Source: Candidatus Omnitrophota bacterium
Lineage (GTDB): Bacteria; Ratteibacteria; UBA8468; B48-G9; DTJG01
Length of the DNA stretch: 7,139 bases
Direction: 5' to 3'
NCBI GenBank assembly: GCA_023485205.1
Contig: JAMCZX010000049.1
Location: forward strand, 1 to 7,139
This document shows, one piece after another, positions 1 to 4,684 of the stretch. Positions within the stretch are counted from its first letter, which is position 1. Every line of letters starts with the position of its first letter. The notes under the pieces were generated by a model, which was not told where the DNA came from, did no database searches, and saw only the letters and a program-made list of their open reading frames with translations. The position numbers and the translations under genes were made by a program.

Positions 1-1
1 T

Positions 2-238
2 GATGGGGAGAAAATTATTTTGATAGATGAAATTTTAACACCGGATTCCTCCAGATTTTGGGAATCCAAAACATATCAGGTGGGAAAATCCCAGGATAGT
101 CTTGATAAACAATATATTAGGGATTATTTAGAAAGTATAAAATGGAATAAAAAAGAACCAGTTCCGATACTTCTCCCAAATATAGTAGAAAAAACAAGAG
201 AAAAATATTTACAGATTTATGACATTCTTACATCTTAA
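2..238 (+). CDS. purC: SAICAR synthetase (PurC), C-terminal part; 5' end outside window
   Basis: Phosphoribosylaminoimidazole-succinocarboxamide synthase joins CAIR and L-aspartate, using ATP, in cytoplasmic de novo purine synthesis. The frame is open from base 2, so the gene starts upstream and only the last 78 residues are visible. They carry the family's C-terminal hallmarks: DEILTPDSSRFW, then GKSQDSLDKQYIRDYL, where the family has S-x-DKQ-x-(V/I)RDYL, and the closing EKTREKYLQIYDILT. The protein ends where PurC normally ends, so this 3' end looks intact. The next bases downstream are an aroA-like relic rather than another purine gene, which suggests a rearrangement immediately after the stop. 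No terminator hairpin is evident before aroC, so read-through into aroC is possible. Confidence 0.93.
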   Translation, partial: DGEKIILIDEILTPDSSRFWESKTYQVGKSQDSLDKQYIRDYLESIKWNKKEPVPILLPNIVEKTREKYLQIYDILTS

Positions 239-246
239 ATAAAAAA

Positions 247-330
247 ATGGAGACAGATATTAAAGAATTAGAAGATGGACTTATAATCAAAAAAAGTTTA
301 TTAAAAGGAGCAAAAATAAATATTAACTAA
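247..330 (+). pseudogene. aroA: Relic of aroA (EPSP synthase), internal fragment
   Basis: A 27-codon open frame encodes a peptide containing KELEDGLIIK and LLKGAKIN. This matches the late part of 5-enolpyruvylshikimate-3-phosphate synthase, where the family reads roughly K-M-G-A-x-I-E-E-x-E-D-G-L-I-I-x-G ... L-K-G-A-x-V-D-S-Y-x-D-H-R-I-A-M. The two Lys codons just before the ATG extend the similarity, and the frame stops precisely where SYxDHRIAM should begin. There is no Shine-Dalgarno site, and all upstream and downstream AroA domains are missing. Its place directly before aroC fits an old aroA-aroC-aroE order. The match is from memory and very short, so a chance resemblance is not fully excluded. 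Confidence 0.55.
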
Positions 331-338
331 AAAATGAT

Positions 339-345
339 AGGAGGG
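339..345 (+). promoter_or_regulatory. Ribosome binding site of aroC
   Basis: AGGAGGG lies seven bases before the ATG at 353. It is a near-perfect Shine-Dalgarno site and fixes the aroC start. It also shows that aroC keeps its translation signal although its neighbours are broken. Confidence 0.85.
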
Positions 346-352
346 AAATAAT

Positions 353-1507
353 ATGTTAGGAGATAGTTTTGGAAGATTGTTTAGAGTGACAACATGTGGA
401 GAGTCATATGGTAAAGGAAAAGGGTCTGGACTTGCTGTTATAATTGATGGTGTCCCTGCTGGTTTAAAAATTACCGAAGAATATATTCAGAATGAACTTG
501 ATAAAAGAAAACCCGGTGTGGGAAAATTAAATAGTCCCAGGCTGGAAACTGATAAGTGTACAATTTTTGCCGGTATTGGACAGGATGGAGTGACAACAGG
601 AGCCCCATTAGGTATAATTATTTATAATGTTGATACCCAGGATATACATATTCAGCAATATAGAGAATATAAAGATATATTTAGACCAGGACATGCAACA
701 TACCCGTTTTTTCTTAAATATGGTCAATATCAGGATTGGTGTGGAGCAGGAAGATCATCAGGAAGAGAAACTGTAGCCAGAGTTGCTGGTGGAGCAGTTG
801 CCAAGTTTATTTTAGAGCAGAGAGGGATTGAAATTATTGCATATACAAAAGAATGTATGGGCATAAAAGCAAAAGAGATGAGATTTGAAGAAATAAAGAA
901 AAATTATAGAAAAAACGAGATTAACTGCCCTGACCTACAGGCAGCTGATAAAATGGAAGAAAAAATTTTTGAAATAAAAGAAAAAGGAGATTCTTCTGGC
1001 GGAATTATTGAGGCTATTGCGCATAATGTCCCGCCTGGAATTGGAGAGCCTGTATTTGATAAACTCAGTGCGACAATTGCTCATGCTGTATGTAGTATCG
1101 GGGCAATAAAAGGTATTGAGTTTGGAGCAGGTTTTAAAGTGGGAAATATGACAGGTTTTGAAGATAATGACTCGCCCTATATTACCAAAGAAGGTAAAAT
1201 AAGATTTAAAACCAATAATGCAGGAGGATTTTTAGGAGGCTTTAGCAATGGAGAAGATATTATTATAAGAGTTGCTGTCAAACCTACACCCACAATTTCT
1301 ATACAACAGACATCTATAAATATGAGTACAATAAAAGAAGAAAAATTGAGTCCAATAACACGAAGGGATCCTACTCTTTTAGCAAGGATATATGCTGTGG
1401 TGGAAAGTATGATGGCAATGGCGATTTTAGATGGTATATATATGGCTGCTGCTTATGATGCAATGACAAACCTTGATGAAAAATGGATGAAATTAAAAGA
1501 ATTATGA
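353..1507 (+). CDS. aroC: Chorismate synthase, full length with divergent signature residues
   Basis: Chorismate synthase makes chorismate from EPSP with reduced FMN, the last shared step of aromatic synthesis. The 384 residues match the usual length. Visible family blocks are FGRLFRVTTCGESYG at 6-20, IDGVPAGL at 31-38, RPGHATY at 111-117, KYG...GAGRSSGRET at 122-140, PPGIGEPVFDKL at 227-238, NNAGGFLGGFSNGED at 288-302, and KPTPTIS near 310. Several normally fixed positions differ: the His of GESHG is Tyr19, the RGGGRSS segment reads CGAGRSS (130-136), and the GRHDP segment reads TRRDP (336-340). The second conserved histidine, His114, is kept. The frame is clean, so the gene may be a diverged working enzyme or a decaying one. 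The start is set by AGGAGGG, and the stop overlaps the aroE start (ATGA, 1504-1507). Confidence 0.93.
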   Translation: MLGDSFGRLFRVTTCGESYGKGKGSGLAVIIDGVPAGLKITEEYIQNELDKRKPGVGKLNSPRLETDKCTIFAGIGQDGVTTGAPLGIIIYNVDTQDIHIQQYREYKDIFRPGHATYPFFLKYGQYQDWCGAGRSSGRETVARVAGGAVAKFILEQRGIEIIAYTKECMGIKAKEMRFEEIKKNYRKNEINCPDLQAADKMEEKIFEIKEKGDSSGGIIEAIAHNVPPGIGEPVFDKLSATIAHAVCSIGAIKGIEFGAGFKVGNMTGFEDNDSPYITKEGKIRFKTNNAGGFLGGFSNGEDIIIRVAVKPTPTISIQQTSINMSTIKEEKLSPITRRDPTLLARIYAVVESMMAMAILDGIYMAAAYDAMTNLDEKWMKLKEL

Positions 1508-1671
1508 TTAAAGAAACTACAAAGATTACAGGAATATTTGGTAATCCTATAGAACATTATCTTTCGTCTATTTTTACTAATGCTGTTTTTCAAGCATTAG
1601 GTTTTGACCTTGGCTATGTATTACGTAGTCCAACTCTATCCCAGAAATTTTCTTATGTGTGCAGCTCTTAG
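1504..1671 (+). pseudogene. aroE: Truncated shikimate dehydrogenase (AroE), N-terminal fragment only
   Basis: AroE reduces 3-dehydroshikimate with NADPH. This frame starts at the ATG inside ATGA shared with the aroC stop, a typical translational-coupling overlap. It begins with TTKITGIFGNPIEHYLSSIF, followed by a TNAVFQALGFDLGYV stretch, equivalent to the AroE start G-x-x-GxPIxHSLSPxxHNxAFxALGxxxxYV. After GYV, at about base 1620, the similarity ends and the remaining ~16 codons are the antisense of the ppcA 3' end. About 230 residues, including the NADP domain, are absent. The shikimate-binding HSxS element reads HYLS, so one of its two serines is Tyr. It is a 3'-deleted gene, not a functional enzyme. 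An upstream in-frame ATG at 1483 lies inside aroC and is unlikely to be used. Confidence 0.8.
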
Positions 1672-3093
1672 AATGTATTCTTCCAGATTTTCAGTTTTAT
1701 TTTTTCTTAATAAACCTACAATATGGTTTGTTATTTCTTTATGTTCTTCATTTTGTTGAAAATCTATTGACAAATTTCTGATTTTTGCTTCAATGTCTTT
1801 CGGGCAAAAACCTGTATTGGGATTAAAATATTCGATAGCATCCCTTAAATCATTTTCAAAACCCACATAAACTTTTTTAATGAATTGGATATCTTTTTCA
1901 TCCAAAACATTTAGAGCAAGAATTTCTGGCGGTAACCCTATTGAGTAAAGAGCTGCTGTAAATGTTATTGCTCTTGGTAATGTAATTCCACCTATATTAC
2001 GTGAATAACCAAATAAACCTATATGTAATTTTCTTTTTCTTCTGGCAGGAATATATTTTGCAATTTTGTTAATCACTGGCGCTAATGTTATGATTTGTTT
2101 TTGATATTCCTGAGAGTATTTCATCATTATTTTCAGACATCTTTCCTCATCTACTTTATGAGGCATACCTGTTTTTCTTTTTTGCAGTTTTCTTATAGCT
2201 TCTATGACTTTTTTAGGGGGATTATCATATTTGAACGCTGATTGAATGGTAAATGTATGAACACTGGGATATTCTTCTATAATCCTTTCAACAGTTTGAG
2301 GCTTAAGATTTCCTCTAAAAGGAGCGGACCCTACACCAATGATAGGATATATTTTAATACCAATATCTTCTGATAATTTTTGTAACCTCTGAAGGGCAAT
2401 TTTATTCAAAAGAACCGCTCCAATCATTCCATAATTCATTGCCGGGTCTGATCTCGCCAGAAAAATTCTTTGATAATCCACATCTTTATCCTGTAAATAT
2501 TCTCTAAGAATATTGGTGGCATCAAGCATATGCTCCATATCTTCAAACAGAGGTATAACATTAATTTTCTCAGGTTTAAAATCTCCTATCCATTCAGCAA
2601 CTGTTATGTCTCCTTCTCTAAATGTCTTATTGCTTTTCCCTATAACAAAATCACAATAATAGCGGTAAATTCTATCAATACTCTTATAAGAGGTAGTCAT
2701 TGGCAAGATAACCTCAAATATTGGAAAGATATCTTCATTATAAAATAATTTAGCGATATCAAATGATCTTGGTATACTTTCCAATGTTTCCAATAAAATT
2801 TTCGCTTCTGCTTTTTCTATGGTAGGATTGGGGACTCTTACAGTTAGAAATATATCTTTACCTAATTTTTTTTCTTTGAAAAAATGTTCATATTTTGTCA
2901 ATAATTTTTTAACAACGAAATTATCTACTTCCTTCCCTTCGGAATCCCACATTTGTTCATCACAACCTAAATAAGAAAACGCATAGTATGCTTCCTGTAT
3001 CTCATCCTCTCCATCTAGTTCAATATTCTTTGCAAAAAATGGAGAATTTACATTATCAGGATGCTGTGTACTCATACATCTTGGTATTTTCAT
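1636..3093 (-). CDS. ppcA: Phosphoenolpyruvate carboxylase, archaeal type (PpcA)
   Basis: The enzyme carboxylates phosphoenolpyruvate with bicarbonate to oxaloacetate, replenishing the citric-acid pathway. At 485 residues it has the archaeal-type size, about half that of the ~900-residue bacterial enzyme. With the ATG at 3093 as residue 1, visible blocks are MSTQHPDN at 7-14 (with the presumed catalytic His11), DEQMWDSEGKEVD near 45, RVPNP near 86, PIFEVILPMTTS near 124, ARSDPAMNYG at 213-222, GVGSAPFRG at 253-261, TIQSAFKYD near 282 and GLFGYSR at 359-365. The ATG at 3093 is chosen because AGAGGT lies seven bases upstream; a TTG at 3117 would add eight residues and swallow that site. The gene follows the carbonic-anhydrase-like gene by 13 bases, so the two form an operon. 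It converges on the aroE fragment with no visible terminator. Confidence 0.94.
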   Translation of the reverse strand: MKIPRCMSTQHPDNVNSPFFAKNIELDGEDEIQEAYYAFSYLGCDEQMWDSEGKEVDNFVVKKLLTKYEHFFKEKKLGKDIFLTVRVPNPTIEKAEAKILLETLESIPRSFDIAKLFYNEDIFPIFEVILPMTTSYKSIDRIYRYYCDFVIGKSNKTFREGDITVAEWIGDFKPEKINVIPLFEDMEHMLDATNILREYLQDKDVDYQRIFLARSDPAMNYGMIGAVLLNKIALQRLQKLSEDIGIKIYPIIGVGSAPFRGNLKPQTVERIIEEYPSVHTFTIQSAFKYDNPPKKVIEAIRKLQKRKTGMPHKVDEERCLKIMMKYSQEYQKQIITLAPVINKIAKYIPARRKRKLHIGLFGYSRNIGGITLPRAITFTAALYSIGLPPEILALNVLDEKDIQFIKKVYVGFENDLRDAIEYFNPNTGFCPKDIEAKIRNLSIDFQQNEEHKEITNHIVGLLRKNKTENLEEYILRAAHIRKFLG

Positions 3094-3100
3094 AATCTCT

Positions 3101-3106
3101 ACCTCT
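3101..3106 (-). promoter_or_regulatory. Ribosome binding site that decides the ppcA start
   Basis: On the minus strand AGAGGT sits seven bases before the ATG at 3093. It overlaps the end of the upstream gene (stop at 3107-3109), which fits translational coupling. It argues against the longer TTG start at 3117. Confidence 0.75.
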
Positions 3107-3499
3107 TTATTGTTCAATTATTTTTTCAACCATCCACTCATTTGAAACCCATAAGCCGATTATCCTAACAAAAGATTTTAGATTTTTCAATCTGTTTACC
3201 GCTATACAAATATGTTTTTTGTGAGATTTATCATTCACAGGATTACCTGCACAATCAAAATGTCCCACTACAAAAAGGATACAAGAGTTATGTTTATCAA
3301 TAGAAGTTTCTATTTTCAAGAGAATACTATTTATGTCATTTTTTTCATCAGATAGAATTCCATCCATTCCAGGTTCTGTAATTATATCAACATAATCAAC
3401 ACTGTAATTTTTCTTTATCCATCTTATTACAGGTATCTGCACTCTTCCATCCATACAATTTAAACAGACAGCAAATTTTCTTTTTTTGTTTTCAGTCAT
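3107..3499 (-). CDS. Small beta-carbonic-anhydrase-like protein
   Basis: The 130-residue protein carries the beta-carbonic anhydrase metal set: CMDGR at 15-19 gives Cys15-x-Asp17-x-Arg19, and GHFDCAGNP at 79-87 gives His80 and Cys83. Beta carbonic anhydrases hold zinc with Cys, His and Cys and use the Asp/Arg pair as a gate. It is much shorter than classical beta enzymes (about 200 residues) and resembles the small carbonic-anhydrase-like proteins of anaerobes and archaea, which also have the TEPG and LWVSNEW stretches seen here. Hydration of CO2 to bicarbonate is an inference. It is supported by the next gene, a PEP carboxylase that consumes bicarbonate. The ATG at 3499 is the only sensible start because a stop lies just upstream in frame. 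No Shine-Dalgarno site is visible. Confidence 0.82.
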   Translation of the reverse strand: MTENKKRKFAVCLNCMDGRVQIPVIRWIKKNYSVDYVDIITEPGMDGILSDEKNDINSILLKIETSIDKHNSCILFVVGHFDCAGNPVNDKSHKKHICIAVNRLKNLKSFVRIIGLWVSNEWMVEKIIEQ

Positions 3500-3513
3500 A
3501 AAAATATTTGTCC

Positions 3514-3519
3514 ATTATA
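3514..3519 (-). promoter_or_regulatory. -10 box upstream of the carbonic-anhydrase-like gene
   Basis: TATAAT on the minus strand, 14 bases before the ATG at 3499. I see no good -35 box 16-18 bases further upstream. If used, the transcript would carry a leader of only about seven bases, too short for a Shine-Dalgarno site, which matches the lack of one. Confidence 0.4.
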
Positions 3520-3727
3520 ATTGATTTTCAAACTTTGGGTGAACTTAACATTGAGGACAAAAGTGTTATGGAATTTTATTTAATCTACGTGTGTTTTCTT
3601 TGTTTTCCAGTTGATTTGTACCTCCAGAATTTTCTATTTTAAATTGCCGCAATTTCTGAAGTTATAAATCTCTTGGAAAAAGCGGAATTACAATGAGTTT
3701 AGCAAAAGGCCCCGGCGTTTTACCACT

Positions 3728-3757
3728 AAATATGTAATTTCATTTAAATATGTAATT
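3728..3757 (+). repeat. Direct repeat of AAATATGTAATT, two copies
   Basis: Identical 12-mers at 3728-3739 and 3746-3757, offset by 18 bases. They are AT-rich and could be chance in this composition. They could also be paired protein-binding sites; nothing nearby shows what they would control. Confidence 0.45.
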
Positions 3758-3795
3758 ATACCCATTTTAATCCTTGTAATATGTTTACCATATAA

Positions 3796-3823
3796 ACAGA
3801 ATAACAGAATTCTGCTATTCTGT
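3796..3823. repeat. 28-bp near-perfect palindrome
   Basis: Left arm ACAGAATAACAGAA and right arm TTCTGCTATTCTGT are inverted repeats with a single mismatched pair, centred on GAATTC. No T-run follows on either strand, so it is a poor terminator. The continuous symmetry is more like an operator for a dimeric regulator or the remains of a mobile-element end. No gene starts within 200 bp to the right or 290 bp to the left. Confidence 0.65.
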
Positions 3824-3938
3824 CAATCTATTGTATGAGTTGAGTACAGCGGTAACACTTTTTTATATGAAATTTGAGTTAAAAATTTTATAGGAGAAAA
3901 AAGAAAATATTTTTGTATAGATTTATTTTTAGCACAAT

Positions 3939-3954
3939 GGTTCGTTGGTTCGTT
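3939..3954 (+). repeat. Tandem GGTTCGTT repeat
   Basis: Two contiguous copies of GGTTCGTT, followed by TTCGTG. The short tandem could reflect slippage. It sits between two of the three TAGATTTA words at 3918, 3961 and 3988. Confidence 0.5.
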
Positions 3955-4010
3955 TTCGTGTAGATTTATTATGTCCAATTCAGCATATAGATTTACCTGA
4001 AATTTTGAGG

Positions 4011-4016
4011 TATAAT
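4011..4016 (+). promoter_or_regulatory. -10 box before the PIN-domain fragment
   Basis: TATAAT, 16 bases before the ATG at 4033, with no convincing -35 box. Its closeness to the start and the absence of a Shine-Dalgarno site would give a very short leader. It may be a surviving promoter of the truncated gene. Confidence 0.35.
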
Positions 4017-4032
4017 ATTATAAATAAAAAAG

Positions 4033-4275
4033 ATGAAAAGCATAAAATATTATTTGGAAACAACGGTGTTCAATTTTGTTTTTGCGGATGATGCCCTGGA
4101 GAAAAGAGAAATAACAAAAAAATTTTTGAAAATCATATCTGCTACGGTATACGAAATATTTATTTCTAAAACGGTAATTGATGAAATAGATTTAGCCATA
4201 GGACCCAAAAGAATATTTATGTATGAACTTATTGTGAAGTTTTCTCATAAATGTTTAAAATTATTAAAGAAAATA
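4033..4275 (+). pseudogene. Truncated PIN-domain protein (VapC-like), N-terminal part
   Basis: The first ~80 residues read like a small PIN-domain ribonuclease. YYLETTVFNFVFADD near the start supplies the first acidic position (Glu9). A YEIFISKTVIDEI stretch at 40-52 supplies the second (Glu51), and an ELIVKF helix follows. PIN toxins of this kind need a further acidic cluster in the C-terminal half (D-x-x-H/L-x-A), which is missing. After about base 4272 the similarity stops and the frame runs on to 4434 straight through the tRNA-Lys gene, so the downstream codons are not protein sequence. No antitoxin gene is seen upstream. I read it as a toxin-like gene cut by a rearrangement that brought in the tRNA; the fold assignment is from motif memory only. 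Confidence 0.62.
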
Positions 4276-4277
4276 TC

Positions 4278-4304
4278 TTGCCTACCCTTGAAACCCCTTA
4301 TCAA
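4278..4304 (+). promoter_or_regulatory. Possible tRNA-Lys promoter
   Basis: TTGCCT at 4278-4283 and TATCAA at 4299-4304, 15 bases apart and 10 bases before the mature tRNA 5' end. Spacing and boxes are only fair. It begins almost exactly where the PIN similarity ends, so the inserted block may include the tRNA promoter. Confidence 0.25.
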
Positions 4305-4314
4305 ACAATCATTA

Positions 4315-4387
4315 GGGCCGTTAGCTCAATCGGCAGAGCAGGGCACTCTTAATGCCAAGGTTGGAGGTTCAATTCCTCTACGGCCTA
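4315..4387 (+). tRNA. tRNA-Lys, anticodon CTT
   Basis: The 73 bases fold as a full cloverleaf. The acceptor is GGGCCGT/ACGGCCT, with one G-T pair at the end. The D arm is GCTC/GAGC, the anticodon loop CTCTTAA has CTT at 4348-4350, and the T arm is GGAGG-TTCAATT-CCTCT. The discriminator is A and CCA is not encoded, so a CCA-adding enzyme must supply it. The anticodon stem has a G-A mismatch at its outer pair (27-43). The sequence closely resembles bacterial tRNA-Lys. CTT reads AAG, a rarer Lys codon in this AT-rich genome; a TTT tRNA should exist elsewhere. Confidence 0.95.
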
Positions 4388-4411
4388 CTTTGGAGGTATA
4401 TACCCCCAAAA

Positions 4412-4427
4412 CGGAGGGGGTGGGATT
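4412..4427 (-). repeat. Direct copy of the tRNA-Ser 3' end (candidate att site)
   Basis: CGGAGGGGGTGGGATT is identical to 4556-4571, which on the minus strand is the discriminator, the 3' acceptor strand and the T-stem up to the T-loop of tRNA-Ser. Flanking bases differ on both sides, so the identity is exactly 16 bp. Such 3'-end duplications are what tyrosine-recombinase integration at a tRNA gene leaves. Confidence 0.6.
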
Positions 4428-4464
4428 GTGCTGAAATTTTCAGGATGTATTACTGACGCACACT

Positions 4465-4510
4465 CTCCGTCTTCTTTGGAAAGCAATCTGTATGGCAAAA
4501 ACAGACGGAG
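4465..4510. repeat. Inverted repeat CTCCGTCT / AGACGGAG
   Basis: A perfect eight-base stem separated by 30 bases. The loop contains a competing five-base stem, TCTGT/ACAGA. No T-run follows, so a terminator role is doubtful. Confidence 0.5.
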
Positions 4511-4555
4511 TGGTGAACCCATGGTTCAAACCCACCTTTGTAGAAGATTGCAAAT

Positions 4556-4646
4556 CGGAGGGGGTGGGATTTGAACCCACGGTATCGCCTTGCGACGATA
4601 CAACGGATTAGCAATCCGCCGCACTAGGCCTCTATGCGACCCCTCC
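4556..4646 (-). tRNA. tRNA-Ser, anticodon GCT
   Basis: On the minus strand the 91 bases fold as a type II tRNA with a long variable arm. The acceptor is GGAGGGG/CCCCTCC, the anticodon loop is TTGCTAA with GCT (plus-strand AGC at 4610-4612), the variable arm is built around GTATCGTCGCAAGGCGATAC, and the T arm is GTGGG-TTCAAAT-CCCAC. The discriminator is G and CCA is not encoded. The long variable arm and the GCT anticodon make it the reader of AGC/AGU serine codons. It follows the membrane-protein gene on the same strand after 38 bases and may be cotranscribed. Its 3' end is duplicated at 4412-4427. Confidence 0.96.
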
Positions 4647-4684
4647 ATATTTAACTTGCAATATATAATATCATAAAAAGGAAA

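Larger units (their letters stand above)
3500..4032. other. Gene-free stretch with repeats and a palindrome
   Basis: These 533 bases hold no convincing gene on either strand; every frame is short and lacks recognisable motifs. They contain a promoter box for the carbonic-anhydrase-like gene at the left edge, a direct repeat of AAATATGTAATT, a 28-bp palindrome, a tandem GGTTCGTT pair, three TAGATTTA words, and a TATAAT box before the PIN fragment. With the broken genes to the right, the stretch looks like the remains of rearranged or decayed sequence. Confidence 0.6.
4388..4555. other. Hairpin-rich spacer between the two tRNAs, likely an integration scar
   Basis: This 168-base stretch has no gene. 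It holds a GGAGGTATATACCCCC near-palindrome (4392-4407), an ACCCCC/GGGGGT hairpin with an eight-base loop (4402-4421), an exact copy of the tRNA-Ser 3' end (4412-4427), an eight-base inverted repeat CTCCGTCT/AGACGGAG (4465-4472 and 4503-4510), a second degenerate piece of the tRNA-Ser 3' end (4506-4524) and the small stem TGAACC-CAT-GGTTCA (4514-4528). It is locally more GC-rich than its surroundings. The concentration of tRNA-end copies suggests an integrated element was here and has been lost. Confidence 0.5.

Noticed and set aside
1483..1503. Longer start for the aroE frame at the ATG inside the aroC 3' end
   Set aside because: The AroE similarity begins at the ATG at 1504, which overlaps the aroC stop in the usual ATGA manner, and the extra seven residues are simply aroC read in another frame.
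2530..2748. Plus-strand open frame of 72 codons
   Set aside because: It lies wholly antisense within the strongly conserved middle of ppcA and has no recognisable motif.
3560..3722. Minus-strand frame in two pieces (about 20 and 31 codons) split by one stop, as a possible decayed gene
   Set aside because: Neither piece resembles a family I recognise, and the lengths are within chance for this composition.
3693..3737. 14-residue frame MSLAKGPGVLPLNM in the gene-free region
   Set aside because: It is too short, has no proper Shine-Dalgarno site, and nothing recognisable in the sequence.
3728..3995. CRISPR array from the short repeats in the gene-free region
   Set aside because: The repeats are 8-12 bases with irregular spacing, different sequences and no cas genes.
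4402..4421. ACCCCC/GGGGGT hairpin after tRNA-Lys as a terminator
   Set aside because: It has a GC-rich stem but no T-tract on the plus strand, and its right arm is part of the tRNA-Ser 3' copy, so the symmetry may be incidental.
4388..4555. A third tRNA gene between tRNA-Lys and tRNA-Ser, suggested by GGTTCAAACCC
   Set aside because: No acceptor, D-arm or anticodon arm can be paired around it on either strand; only T-arm-like fragments are present.
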